The position numbers were made by a program, and so were the translations under genes. The notes under the pieces are model-generated. The model was not told the DNA's origin and did not search any database. It was given only the letters and a program-made list of their open reading frames with translations. A stretch of 64,000 nt of DNA from Naematelia aurantialba. Its lineage: Eukaryota; Basidiomycota; Tremellomycetes; Tremellales; Naemateliaceae. Of the stretch, positions 1-14,140 are shown one piece after another. Location: contig JAKFAO010000009.1 in NCBI GenBank assembly GCA_021527695.1, forward strand, positions 1,364,001 to 1,428,000, written 5' to 3'. The stretch's first letter is position 1. Each line of letters starts with the position of its first letter.

Positions 1-2266
1 AATGTTGAGTAGCGTCATGTTGCCCTGGACCCATCAGCTCGGATTCTCTTCACGATGGTTGAAGCATCGATGAGGCAACTCACGCCGTCGGCAATGTACA
101 GCCCGATTGCGACGAGGAATGTCATAGCATATTTGACGTTGTTCTTATCTGCGGGTACGCCCAGGAGTACGACATAGCCGATCCTACACCCGGTCAGTAT
201 CTCCAGCACGCCACCAGGTAAAAGCGGGCTACTCACATATTCAGGATCATGGCAGGTATCATAAAGTGCAGTCGCGTCTGGTAGCGATCCATATATATGG
301 CTGCAATGACGTAGGCGATGGCGGCGGCTGCGTACACCTTTACGCCAGTATCATCAGCAGACGTCTTGTGCAAGTCGGCAGATAAGGCTCACAGGCACAG
401 TGAGAAGTTGAGCGTTGACACCGGTGTAGCCCTCCCCCAATCCGCTGATGATGACCGGGAGGAATGATGAAAACCCTGCATTGAACAATCAGCCCAGCTG
501 TAACACAAGCAGAGTGCTAGCGAAACTAGCCGTTTGATACAGTCACTTTCTACAGTCCACACTTACCATAGAGGCAGATATCGCATGTGAACTGGATCCA
601 GCCCGACATGTACACCTTGGGGTCCTTGAAAGTCCGGCTGAACTCTGAGCGCGTGAGGACCTTGTCGCCCATGTACTGAGCGCGCTGCAACTCGCGGATG
701 GCAAAGACCTCGCGCTGCCTCGGGGTGAGGAACCAGGCGGTCTTTGCGTCGTTCGGGAGGAGAAAGTACACAGGGATGGCAATTGCCACGCTGATAACTG
801 CTTCCATGATGTACTAGGCTACGGTAAGCCCTTGATTTCGAATGAAAAATTGAAAGACAGTAGTGGCCGGATTGAGGGAAGTGGAGTTGGAGAGGATGGC
901 GGTGAAGTGGGAAATATGAAACGAGGCGGCAGGAAGCGGAAGCAACGACCGAGGGAAGAGTTATGGACGAGGCACAAGGAGACGAGAGACGGGAAGGGAA
1001 GAAAGAGGAGTCATGATGAAGGAGCAAGAAGAAACTCACGAGCCACTGCCAACCAGGCTTCCCGGCAAGACCGTCCATTTGCAAGAAGGCAAAAGCGAAC
1101 AATCCTCCGACAGCACCACTGAACATGAGAGATACAAACAGCGAGGCCATGCGTCGGGAAAGCTCTCGGCGCTTATAAAAGCCGCTGACTGCGTTTGTCA
1201 GACCAGTAGAGATTTGGTAACCAGTTAGGAAGTAACTTACGGTAGACGGTCAAAAACGGGAACAAGCCTGGAGCATGTCAGCCGGCCCGTCCTTGTTCAC
1301 GACCGATGCCTTCTGACCGCCAGATAACGACTAGGCGCCGGTGCCAGAGAAGCTTGAGGTGGAGAGGCTGCGGAAAGAGGACTGGGAAGGCTGTCTCAAA
1401 AACCAGACTCACCAGCCTCCATAAGACCAATGAGCAGTCGAGTGATAAGCAGACCCGCAAAACTCGTCATAAACCCGCCTGATAGGACGTTTAGCTCTTC
1501 CCCGAAGTAAGGGATGGAGGACATACTGCCAACCATGATGGCCGCCCATACTACACCACGTCAGCGGAGGACAATATGGGAGCATATACTAGGAGAGAAT
1601 GGGGCAAACGGCGAGGAAGGGAGGGAGGAACCAAGAGGCAGGGAAAGGAAGCTGGAGGGAAGCTGAACGACGCGACTCACCCACCATAATAGCTGGCACA
1701 GTAATGCGAGGCTGGAAAGTTCTGAGGAACAGGCTGACCGGGATCTCACACAGCACATACGTGACGTAGTAGATCGACACGCAGAGCGAAAGCTCGTCGC
1801 CCTTGAGGCCGATGGCGGTAGACATGCCTGCTGCTGCTGCGTTGCCAATGTTGCCTCTGAGATGGCGCTGGTTAGCGTATCATTGGGCGAGAGGACCGGA
1901 CGGGGGTGGCAATATATCAGGATAGCAGGACAGCAGGACAGCAGGATAGAAGGATATGGAGAAGCACAAAGAGGAGAGTCGGACTCACCGGTCCAAGGCC
2001 GCAATGGTGTAGACGATCGTGATGATCGGAGCGAGGTAAAGGTCCATCTTGCGTACCAGCGCCGCCTCCTCCTTGGGATCGATATACAGTGGATCCCCAG
2101 GAAGAAACTCTCTCTCCTCGTCTAGGATAGCATATATGTCTTCCGCGACGGGGAAGACCTCTTGGGGTGTCGGCGTGCCCAGCGCCTTTTCGTCCATGTC
2201 GACCTCGGTCGTGGGGGCCACCGTATTCGACACGTCGGCTTTCGTCGACGTCGAAATCGTCGACAT
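1..2266 (-). CDS. MFS carrier, allantoate permease (Dal5)-like, 3' end outside window
   Basis: This is a plasma-membrane major facilitator of the anion:cation symporter group that holds yeast Dal5. The first exon encodes an acidic, hydrophilic N-terminus. It ends in helix 1 with the family signature (VRKMDLYLAPIITIVYTIAA, then LDR), and the next exon resumes with GNIGNAAAAG, so the LDRxNIGNA motif is split by an intron. Later exons carry SIYYVTYVLCEIP, SLFVSLMFSGAVGG and FSSFLPVIISGLG, all normal for this group. At least seven introns interrupt the gene. The start is the ATG at 2264-2266; an upstream in-frame TTG is not needed. The frame is still open at base 1, so the last residues are missing. 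The substrate cannot be told from sequence; carboxylates, ureides and vitamins are carried by relatives. It heads away from a broken regulator and a 5-oxoprolinase, which hints at a link to their substrate. Confidence 0.85.
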
Positions 2267-2523
2267 GATGACTTGAGGTTGACTGGGCAATTGTCAGTTG
2301 AAGGCTATGTTATGGCTATGGCTCTGCTCGAGGTGAAGAGTGTTTAGGTCTCGAGGACTTTGAGGGTGCCGAGGACTTGAAGGGTGCTAGAGGACTTTGA
2401 GGGTGTTGAGGATATGGAATCTGGTCCCCCGAAGAGGCATGGCTGCTGCACCCCATGGTAGCCTCTTATGTGCCTCCAAATAGATTCACAAGACACCCTT
2501 TACTCGCAAAGCACACTACTTAA

Positions 2524-2990
2524 CGATGCCATGCGGACAGGAAGTCTGCTCCGAGACACGACACCCGCCTCGGGAAGTGTGTGGTGCGGCGGTACTTCCC
2601 TCCATGGGAACAGGAGAGTCGACCTTTGCACATGCAGGACAAGCAGGGGCCACCAGGGGAGGGACGTTCCCCCAGCTCTGCCCAAGCCAACGTCGTGATG
2701 CTGCCAGCGCGATATGCCGACGATTTCCGCAACTTTTGCAAACACAACCCCGTGCCGCCGTTACTGGGCGAGACGGTGCCGGATGACCCTATGGTCTCAG
2801 CCATGCTTGCAAAGGGTAGCGCTATCCGGACAGATTGTAGCAGATACATGGTCTACCGCCACGATGAGCTCGTGGATAACAAGACAGACGTTTGCGCCGA
2901 GTGGAAAGACGACAGCGCAGCCTTCTTCATCGGCTGCATCTACTCGTTCGACACACCGCCAAAGGCGCACCACCAAAGGATGAGATCTGA
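2524..2990 (+). pseudogene. Relic of a D-glutamate cyclase / putative hydro-lyase (DUF1445) gene
   Basis: From about 2680 to 2957 one frame encodes a clear core of the DUF1445 family: AQANVVMLPARYADDF, then FCKHNPVPPLLGE, then RTDCSRYMVYRHDELV, then AFFIGCIYSFD. In the family these stand in this order in the N-terminal half of a protein of about 260 residues. The C-terminal half (the NVPMY, HGAPVH and FWACGVTPQ regions) is not found downstream, and no convincing ATG opens the reading frame, so the gene is a fragment. Members of this family include the mitochondrial D-glutamate cyclase of animals, which turns D-glutamate into 5-oxo-D-proline. The fragment stops just where the minus-strand regulator relic begins. 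The family call rests on motif recognition by eye. Confidence 0.7.
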
Positions 2991-3000
2991 TGTTGCTTAC

Positions 3001-3700
3001 CTGAAAAATATGTCGAGGTACCCCTCGTGCTCGTCATAATCCCCAATGCAGCCAGCAGGCAAATGGCGGTGCCACGACACGGTGGCCAGGTCGTGGCTTG
3101 GCGAGAACGCCTCGGGAGACCTGTCGCGGCCGCCGTCATCTTGTAAGCAGTCTGATAAATCAGGCAGGTGCATGTATGCTGACGACGGCACATGGTGCAT
3201 CACCGAGTTGTTCTCGATCTGCTCTGTGGTGAGCTTCTGTACGTGCTGGCTAGCGTTCGCCTGCAGCCACGCCGCCTCAACATTCCGCGAGCACCGTCAC
3301 TCTCGATGAGCTCTACAGACGCAGCTACAATACTGCTATGCACGGGTGAGCCTGGTGTTGACGACACTGTGCTGCTGTCCTGATTGGCAAGTTGTTCTTC
3401 CAGCGCCTTGACTTGACTGACGAGCGCTTCCACATATTGCTTCCTAGCAGGTTTTCGCCCATCTGGTTCACAGCCGTAGATGCATTCCACAGCGGATGCT
3501 CTGCAGGTAGCGCACCTAGGCTGCCCGTCGCAAACGAACGCGCCTACATACACGGTCAACCCACAGTTTCTTTCCTATAACAGACTGTTAAAGATAGTGT
3601 AGGTAGTACACGCGACGCACCTCCTACGGCATGTCGTACAGGCAGGAGAGACGTTGGTTTTGCGTCGTTTCTCGGGTGTCTTTGGCTCGGGCACAAGCAT
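3001..3700 (-). pseudogene. Relic of a Zn2Cys6 transcription factor, frameshifted and truncated
   Basis: Exon 1 starts at the ATG ending at 3700 and encodes a basic stretch plus the first half of a zinc cluster (SPACTTCRR). After a short intron the second half follows (CDGQPRCATCRASAVECIYG) and then a linker and heptad region (YVEALVSQVKALEEQL), as in Gal4-type regulators. The splice that uses canonical sites reads CTTCRRRRVR and then falls out of frame. Removing one T of the TTT at 3532-3534 (plus strand AAA) would restore Cys-x6-Cys. A second shift near 3265 moves the coding-like frame to AAWLQANASQHVQKLTTEQI and on to HDLATVSWHRHLPAGCIGDY. That exon ends at 3001 with a good donor (CAG/GTAAGC), but no following exon is recognisable. 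The large regulatory domain is missing. Confidence 0.65.
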
Positions 3701-3988
3701 GTCTCCGACGAGTCTGGCCAGTCTCGCCTCAGGGGGAAGAGCTGCACGCTCGGAGCAGACTTGCCGAGATTTTCACACAATGCAATGAGCAATCTCACTC
3801 ACACCGTGGACAATGCATCTTATCGCATTGGCCGTTGGGCCCAAGCCGGAAGCTCGGGTCATACTTCCTACTGGACACTCGGGAACTCGGAACAATTCAA
3901 AGGTGATGGTAACCAGTTTGTATATACACCTGACAGTGCACCATGTCACACTATTCTCGATACTCTTCCTCCCCTACAGTCTGCCAGA

Positions 3989-6900
3989 ATGTCAGATCGC
4001 ATCCGCATTGCAATCGATGTAAGTGAATGGCCGTTGTGGTGGTGAGAGCTCGCTGATACAGAGCAGCGAGGTGGCACTTTCACAGACGTGCATTGCTCGC
4101 GCAGCGGCCACGAGGATATCGTGATCAAGGTCAGTCGCGGTGCTACACTAGCCTGGCTCCTAGGTAATGACCAGAACTGACAAGTAGGACAGCTCCTGTC
4201 TGTCGACCCTGCCAACTACAAGGATGCGCCGACCGAAGGGATCCGGAGATGTCTGGAAGCCTGTTTTCACGAGCTTGTTCCCAAGGGCTCCAAGATCAAC
4301 CTGGACAAGATTGAGAGCATTCGCATGGGCACGACAGTCGCAACGAATGCGCTGCTAGAAAGGCAAGGCGAGCGATGTGCTCTCGTTACCACAAAAGGAT
4401 TCCGAGACCTGCTCAGAATTGGAAAACAAGGTAAGCAGATGGGCCTCAGAAATCCATGGCTAGCCATTCTGTGTTGGAACCCCTGCTAAGATATGTACAG
4501 CCCGACCCGACATTTTTGATTTGACCGTCACCAAGCTCTCGTACCTCTATGACACTGTCGTGGAAATCGACGAACGAGTGACCATCGAGACATTCCTTAT
4601 GGACCCCGACCCCCAACCTCTCGACCTCAGCACCGACTCACAACTGGTCAAGGGCACGACCGGCGAAGTTCTACGCGTCTTGCAGAAGCCCAACTTGATC
4701 AAGGTCGGTGCGCAGTTGGACGAGCTCTGGTTCCAGGGATACAGGAGTATAGCGGTTGCGCTCCTCCACTCGTGGACGTTTCCGGAACACGAGGCGGAGG
4801 TCGCGGCTCTCGCTAGGCGCAAGGGTTTTTCCGTCAGCGTGTCCCACGAGCTCCAGCCGACTGTGCGTAGCATCGCAATATGGCGAGCGAACCTGAAGCT
4901 GACGCTTCTATAGATCAAGATTCTCTCTCGCGCCAATTCGGCAACCGCAGATGCCTACCTTTCGCCCGTGACACGGCGGTACCTGGAGTCATTTGGACAA
5001 GGATTTGAAGGCGGCTTAGATGGCCTGGGGGATAAGCTCCTCCTCATGCAAAGTGACGGAGGCCTGTGCCGCTGGGACCGCTTCTCCGGTCTGCGAGCTG
5101 TACTGAGTGGACCCGCTGGCGGAGTCATCGGTAGCTCATTTTTCCAAATGACTGGTACTCATTTCGTTTGCTGACCAAGATAGGCTATTCCAAGATCTGC
5201 TATGATCCCAAAGAAGGCACAGCTGTGGTTGCAGTAGACATGGGTGGCACTTCGTAAGGGACTTGCAACGGCGAGGCTAACCTCAGTACCGACGTGTCTC
5301 GATACGCTGGTTCGCTCGAGCACGTTACAGAGACCACAACGGCGCAAGTCATCTTGACGGCTACCTCTCTTGATGTCAACACGGTCGCTGCCGGAGGGGG
5401 CTCTCGGCTTTTCTGGCAGAACAATATGTTTGTCGTCGGCCCGCAGGTATGTCGCCGTATAACTTTGACTAGGACGTTCATGTTGACGCACTGCAGTCTG
5501 CAGGAGCTTATCCTGGTCCGGTGTCATATGGCAAAGGCGGGCCTTTGGCAGTGACCGACGCCAACCTCCTGCTCGGTCGACTTCTCCCGGAGCAATTGTG
5601 AGTCGTTAAACGGTCTGGCGGCTTGACTGTTATTGACCGGTGTGATACAGCCCTAAGATCTTTGGTCCAAACGAGGATCAACCCCTCGACGTCGCTGCCA
5701 CCCGCAAGGCTTTCGAGGATCTTGCAGTCACAATCAACGCTGAGAAGAAGGGTGAAGAGTTGACTGTTGAAGAAATTGCCTCTGGATTCTTGGAGGTTGC
5801 CAACGAGGCCATGTGCCGGCCCATCAGGACGTGAGCTATTGTCCTATCCCTTGAAACCGAGCTCACGTTGTGCAGTCTTACTGAGGCAAGAGGTTTCTCA
5901 ACGGCCGAGCACAACTTGGTCATCTTTGGTGGTGCCGGTGGTCAACACGGTTGCGCTATCGCATCGGCCCTCAACATCCGAAGGATCATTGTACCCAAAT
6001 TTTCCTCGATTCTGTCTGCGTACGGCATGTCTCTGGCAGACATTGTCGAAGAGGTGCAGGAGCCCTCGGCTCTTACAATTTCGGAAGAAAACCTCATCAC
6101 CCTGTACGGTCGCGGCCTTGTGCTCCGTAAGCAAGCGGCTGCGCGGCTGGCCGCTCAGGGTTTCCCGGACGACCGGATTCATCTCGAAGTGTTCTACAAC
6201 TGTCGATACAAGGGTGCCAGCACCGCGCTTATGGTCCCTGCCCCAGCCCATGGAGATCTCGAGAGCGCCTTTATCGAGCAGCACAAATCACTGTTTGGCT
6301 TCACTCTAGCTGACCGTGTGGTTTTCGTTGATGACGTTCGAGTGCGCGCTACGGGCCTCAGCGAGAGCAAGATCCCTGCCAGTCTCTTTGATGAGCTATT
6401 AGCGATTCATACAAAGGAGATTGCTTCCGACGACTACAAGGACGTGTACTATTCCGGCACCGGATGGCTCAAGAGTGCCATCCTCCCGCTCAGGAACATG
6501 CAACCTGGCGGTATCGCTCATGGTCCAGCTCTGCTGTACGATGCCACACAAACGATTCTCGTCGAACCAGGCTTCCAAGCTACAGCACTGACGGATCATG
6601 TTATCCTCGACGCTGTGGGGGAGAAGAAAGCGCCTGGAGTCTCGCTTGATCACTGGGATCCAGTCCAGCTATCGGTATTTGGCCACCGATTCATGTCGAT
6701 TGCCGAGCAGATGGGGTCGATCCTCCGTCAAACCGCCATCTCAGTTAACATCAAAGAACGCCTCGATTTTTCGTGTGCGCTCTTTGACCCGAATGGCAAC
6801 CTCTGTGCCAACGCACCTGACATGCCTGCGCATCTCGGTGCCATGTCACACGCCGTACGGTACCAGGTCGATTTATGGAGGGGGAATCTCGAGGAAGGCG

Positions 6901-8731
6901 ATGTCTTTGTGTCCAATCACCCTGCTGCTGGAGGCAGTCACCTGCCAGATATCACCGTGATGACTCCTGCGTTCCACGAGGGCGTGATTGTCTTCTGGAC
7001 GGCGTCGCGTGCACATCACGCCGACATTGGCGGTATTCGTGCTGGCTCCATGCCGCCGTTCTCCACTGAGATCTGGCAGGAAGGGGCAATGATCAAATCT
7101 TTCAAGTTGGTCAAGAAGGGTGTCTTTGACGAGGCGGGAATCACCAAGCTACTCTTCGACGACCCAGGGTCGTACCCTGGGTGCAGTGGAACACGGACCC
7201 TCAATGATAACATTTCAGACTTAAAAGCTCAAGTCAGCAGCAATTATCGCGGCATCACGCTCATCAAGGCTCTATGCGAGCAGTATGGGATACCCGTCGT
7301 GCAGCACTACATGCTCGGGATTCAGAACGCTGCCGAGCTGGCGGTACGAAACCTGCTCAAGCGTGTCGGAGAGAAATTCATGGGTGTTCCCCTCGAGGCC
7401 GAGGACTACCTAGATGACGGTTCAACCATCCGCCTCAAGATCACCATAGACGCCGAGGAGGGATCAGCTATCTTTGACTTTACAGGTACCTCGAACCAGG
7501 TGTACGGTAACCTAAATGCCCCGACCGCCATCCTCTTCAGCGCTATCCTCTACACTCTCCGATGTCTAATCAACGTTGATATACCCCTCAACTACGGCTG
7601 CCTGATCCCTATCACCCTCATTGTCCCTCCTGGATGCTTGCTTGCTCCATCTGAAGACGCAGCGACAGTCGCTGGTAATGTTGAGACTTCACAAAGGTCA
7701 GTAAAGACCCTTTCCCGTTGAGACTAGTAGAGTATATCCAAGTGTGCTAAACTGGCGATAGAATGACTGACACGATTCTCAAAGCGTTCCGTGAGTAGCT
7801 TATCGCCCAGGCGACGTAAAGATTCAAGAGCTGATACGATACGCAGGAGCATGTGGTGCATCCCAAGGGGGCTGCAACAACTTTACCTTTGGATACGGCG
7901 AGACCGCACCAGATGGCACTTTCCGCGGATTCGGGTTCTACGAGACCATCGCTGGTGGATCGGGAGTGAGTGGCGAGCTCTTTCTCCTACCCCTCTGGTC
8001 TCATCCTACCTCGATGCCCCTTTCTACCCATGGAGAGCGTGAACAGAGCTGACCAACTCAGGGCGGAGCTGCTTGGGATGGCCAGTCCGGTACCCATGTC
8101 CACATGTCCAACACGTCCATCGGCGATGTTGAAATTTCCGAGCGCAACTACCCAATGATCATCCGTGAATATGCCATCCGTCAAGGATCAGGCGGTGCGG
8201 GACGACATCCAGGTGGAGAGGGATGTATTCGCACGGTAGAGTTCACGCGGGATGTAGACTTCGCTATCCTCAGTGAAAGGAGGACGGTCGCGCCGTACGG
8301 GATGCTCGGTGAGCGTCATTGCCCATGAAGTATCATACTCAGCTAATGTATTCGTTACAGGTGGAGAGCCAGGCAAGCGGGGTGAGAATCTGTGGATTCG
8401 GGTTAGGGACGGTGTCACTGCCACCATCAACCTCGGTGGCAAGAACCAAATGCGCGTCAAAGCAGGTGATACTGTAATCATCAGTACGTACACGTTTCAC
8501 CGATCGTTCTGGTCCTCTCTCAATCCCTTGAACCAGCGTAGAATATTTCTAGGCGACGACCTGCAGCTAACTTTAGCTACTTAAGAGACCCCTGGAGGCG
8601 GTGGATTCGGCAAACCAGGTAGCGTGGACGACGGCGAGGCCATGCAGTACATCACCAAGAAGATAGACCGACCGCCCGTTCGAGGTTCGGGATCGGTCTC
8701 GCAGTTTCGCGAGACGCAATTTACGTCGTAG
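3989..8731 (+). CDS. OXP1: 5-oxoprolinase (fused HyuA/HyuB type), ATP-dependent
   Basis: 5-Oxoprolinase hydrolyses 5-oxoproline to glutamate with ATP, in the cytosol, as part of glutathione and pyroglutamate turnover. Exon 1 encodes [10 protein letters not shown] and splices to [20 protein letters not shown], the N-terminal HyuA nucleotide-binding motif. Then come [17 protein letters not shown], the HyuA core with [10 protein letters not shown] spliced to TDVSRYAG, and [13 protein letters not shown]. The HyuB half follows ([76 protein letters not shown]). The protein ends near GGGGFGKPG and a TAG at 8729-8731. With about 14 short introns removed, the length is near 1,300 residues, which is normal for the fused eukaryotic enzyme. 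No lesion was seen. The neighbouring D-glutamate cyclase relic would have produced its substrate. Hydantoinase activity is less likely given the fused layout. Confidence 0.93.
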
Positions 8732-8981
8732 GTTTGCAATTTGGGCCTTTAGACCTTGTTAAGCGCAGATTCGGATGGTTGAACTCTTTGTACCAATACA
8801 TATGTTACCGCACAGATACCATAGATGCCGTGGAGATGCAAAAGCTACGAGCTCCTTTCTTGCCACCAGACACCCTGTGATACTTTATTTAACCCCGCCC
8901 TTACAATGAGATCGCCCGAGATTCTCTACAGCACCCATTTCAACATCTCTCTCGACATCGTAGTGTTTGTCAGGGGCCACG

Positions 8982-11709
8982 ATGGACGTCGACGACGACG
9001 ACGCTTTCCTGTATGGCGAGCAGTCTCCGCCACCTCAGTCCGTGTCGGCTGCTCCTGAAGAGATTGCTGCCTCTGCTGTCACGGCCGTCCTGACTGGTGA
9101 GTCGTTGAGCTCTTGGCTTCCTCCGCCGTGTGTAGACGGGGTATCCTGGGCTGATGTTCTCAGATGCCGCACCAGCCTCCAAAGTCCCCGCAATGACGCC
9201 ATCCATGGCCGCGTACGTTGATTCATCTCGACGCATCCACAGCCATCACAATCACGTCTCTAGCTGCCATTTACTCTCGATGCCACCAACTCCTCAATCT
9301 CAATTCAGAGAGCAGTTACTTGCTTGTACCGCTACTTACAACTCGCCTACCATCATCCCAAGCGTCTATCTTCCAGCAGCCTGGATAATTTGAAAACTGA
9401 AAACTAATATTTCGTAGGTCATTAGCCGCATACGGCATCAACCCGACCGAGGCACTCGCTGCGCCCGACAACCCAGAAGACGGTGGGGTGGAGGAGGACG
9501 AACCAGATATGGACGATGACGAGGACTCTGACGATGAGGACGATGTCAAGCTCGTGTTCTCGACTGCTTCGAGGGGGCTCGATTTGAGGTCAGTCACGTT
9601 TCACAACGGCAGTTCGTGTGGAGGAAGTCGCGCTCTATACGACGTGTTGTGGGGGAGACCTGCTGTTTAAAGAGACGAAAGGGAAACTAGAGGGCAAGGA
9701 AGAGGACAAGGAAGAGGGAGCAACAAGTGCATGGACGCTGGAGGGGTCTTTCTCAATGTGCCCGCCGCTCCAGACTCGAGGGAGTGCTGACATTGCCCGC
9801 AGAAAACCACAAACCCAGCCGAGCAATGTCATAGGCATAGGCAAATGGGCACATACTTCAACTGGCAAGGAAGTAGCGCTATCGGCCAGTCCAGCTCCCA
9901 CGCCCAACAAAGGTGAGTTATTTTATTCATATGAATCACGTCTTCTTCGCAGCACCATGACTCCTCCTTGTTCTTTGTTGCTGAGCTCCTGTAGCACCCA
10001 CGCCCGCCCCTATACCCGGTCAGACGACCGAGTACACACCGGCTGCTCGTCCTGGCGTAATCGCGACGCCCACCCAGCCCAATTCGCTCGTCAATGCCCC
10101 CATCCCAGCCTCAGGGGATGCTGGGACCGCCCCGAACCTTGCTGTCTCTCAGAACCAAGCAAATGGACTGAATGGCTCGTATCTACCCCCTTCTAACCTC
10201 CCTCCCGTCACGGCTCCTTCTTCATATCCTAAGATCGACCCATCAAATCCCACCGGCATCATTCCTTCCACTGGCACATCAGTCTACGACATCGATATGG
10301 CGCAATTCGAAGGCTCTGGCCAAGCATGGAGGCGACCAGGCAGTGATATCTCCGACTGGTTCAATTTCGGATTTGACGAGACTACCTTTCCCAAATTCTT
10401 GCGCTATCGACAGGAGATGGAGGCGGGGCGTCAGGCTCTGGTGAGTGATTTGCAGCGATGATTGAAATACTTTGTCTGATTCCGCCAAGATGAACCTTCC
10501 TATGGGCGTGATGCCTCCACAAATTGCCGAGCTCCTGCATCTTCAGATGAACCAGATGAACGGGAACATGGGTATGGGTATGGGAGGACCCGGCGGCAAT
10601 ATGCCTTTCACCCCTCAGATGATCCAGAATATGATCATGCAGGGCATTGATCCGGCAATGATGTTGCAGCAGATGCAACAGATGGGTGTGGGCGGACAGG
10701 GCATGATGTCACAGGGGATGATTCAGGAGCAGATGCAGCAACGTCAGGTACCATGTACGTCTATCTTCGTCTTTCCACGACACGACTGTCACTCACGACA
10801 CTGTGCAGCAGCTGCTCGGCCCAGTGTACCAGCCGCCGCCGTAGGGAATGCGTCATTAAGTGGATTAGAGCCTGGAGAGGAGGTCAAAGTTGAGGAGGGC
10901 TCGGAGATGGTATGTCCCCCTGCTGCTCATGTCTGTACGGAATCTGATCTGACTGAAGGCGCAGTCAGAGTCAGGTGTCGCAGAGGCGCCAGGCTCTACG
11001 GCCGCTCGCGGCCGAGGTATGGCGCCTGGGCTGCGGGGCATTGCACCAGCTCGAGGTGCTTTGCGTAGTCGGGGTGCTGGTGAGACTAAGTGCTTTGCAC
11101 AAGACCGTAGGCTGATTTCGCGTTAGTTCCTCTTGGCCCGCGCGCCGGCGTCGTCCTCCCTGCGAATATTCCCAAAGGTCCCAAAGCTGGCCGGTTTCGC
11201 GATAAGGACAAGGTAGACAATGCGACTTCTTCGCTGGACTATGGTGCGGACCACACGCCGTCCGATGGCGGCTCGAGGGACCGAAGTCTTAGTCACAGTC
11301 GGAGTCCTTCACGATCGCGTCGCCGCCGCGAAAAGAGTTACGAGAGCTATGCCAGCGACGATAGTTCTGAGCGAGAGTACCAACGGCGTCAAGCTGCGAA
11401 ACGGCGAGACCGGGAGAAAGAAGATGAAGAAGAGAGAGCACGGCGGAGGGAGAAGCGGAAACGGGATGATGGGAGTGGCGGAAGTGCCGTCTTAGGTCCT
11501 GGAGGATGGGAGAGCGGCGAGGAGGAAGATACGTCACGGAGATCGTCCAGGTGCGTCTTCCGTCCTGGTTGGGTTCTGCGATTTCTATCCCTTTGAATTG
11601 TTCTTCCCTTGAACTTGTTTCACATGCGTCAACTGACGCATGGAGTAGGAGGAGACGCAGTACCAGTACCGATGAGGACAAGTACAAGAGTTCAAGGAGG
11701 AAGCGGTGA
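8982..11709 (+). CDS. FIP1: Fip1-like pre-mRNA polyadenylation factor
   Basis: Fip1 is a scaffold of the nuclear cleavage and polyadenylation complex that tethers poly(A) polymerase. The diagnostic Fip1 motif lies near 10,320-10,400: AWRRPGSDISDWFNFGFDE, then TTFPKFLRYRQEM. Ahead of it is an acidic segment (EEDEPDMDDDEDSDDEDD), as in other Fip1 proteins, and a Pro/Thr-rich linker. Behind it come a Met/Gly/Gln-rich stretch (MNLPMGVMPPQIAELLHLQM and repeats of MGMG) and a charged C-terminus rich in RS, RD and RE (SHSRSPSRSRRRREKSY, REKEDEEERARRREKRKR). At least seven introns are present. The ATG at 8982 opens with MDVDDDDAFLYG, and the stop is the TGA at 11707-11709. The RS/RE tail resembles the longer metazoan and plant type more than the short yeast protein. 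Confidence 0.88.
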
Positions 11710-12162
11710 TTTAGCCTTGAATGGTCACGGTAGGCTTTGCAAGCACGTCACATGGGCATTCTGTATATGCATCTTCATATCCTCCCACAATTCTCGCGAC
11801 TTAGTTGTCAGAGCTGGTGCGGCCGTGATACCGTGCATAAAAGCCCGTTTGAAGCACCCGCGCCTCACGTATTCAGCAATGGTTTTCCCTTGGGCCGCTC
11901 ATCAAACAAATCCTGTATTGTGCCAGCTGCCCCCCGGAAACCACTGCACAGGGATGCGCAATCTAGACGATCCGCTTGCCATTGTTTATGCATTTGCAGT
12001 CAGATGAAAGAGGCCGACCGAGGCACTGCTTGACCATTCAGAGGACACTGTTTGACCATTCTTACAATTGTAATTCTCATGTGGTCGTGTCCGCAGAGTG
12101 TTCACCTCATGCCCCAGTCTGTTCATGCATTTAAAGATACAGACGGAGAGACGCCATACGCA
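11710..12162. other. Gap with no recognised gene
   Basis: This stretch lies between the end of FIP1 and the end of the decarboxylase relic, which converge on it. It holds only short overlapping open frames on the plus strand with no recognisable motif, and probably carries the 3' ends of the two genes. Confidence 0.5.
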
Positions 12163-14140
<1,978 letters not shown>

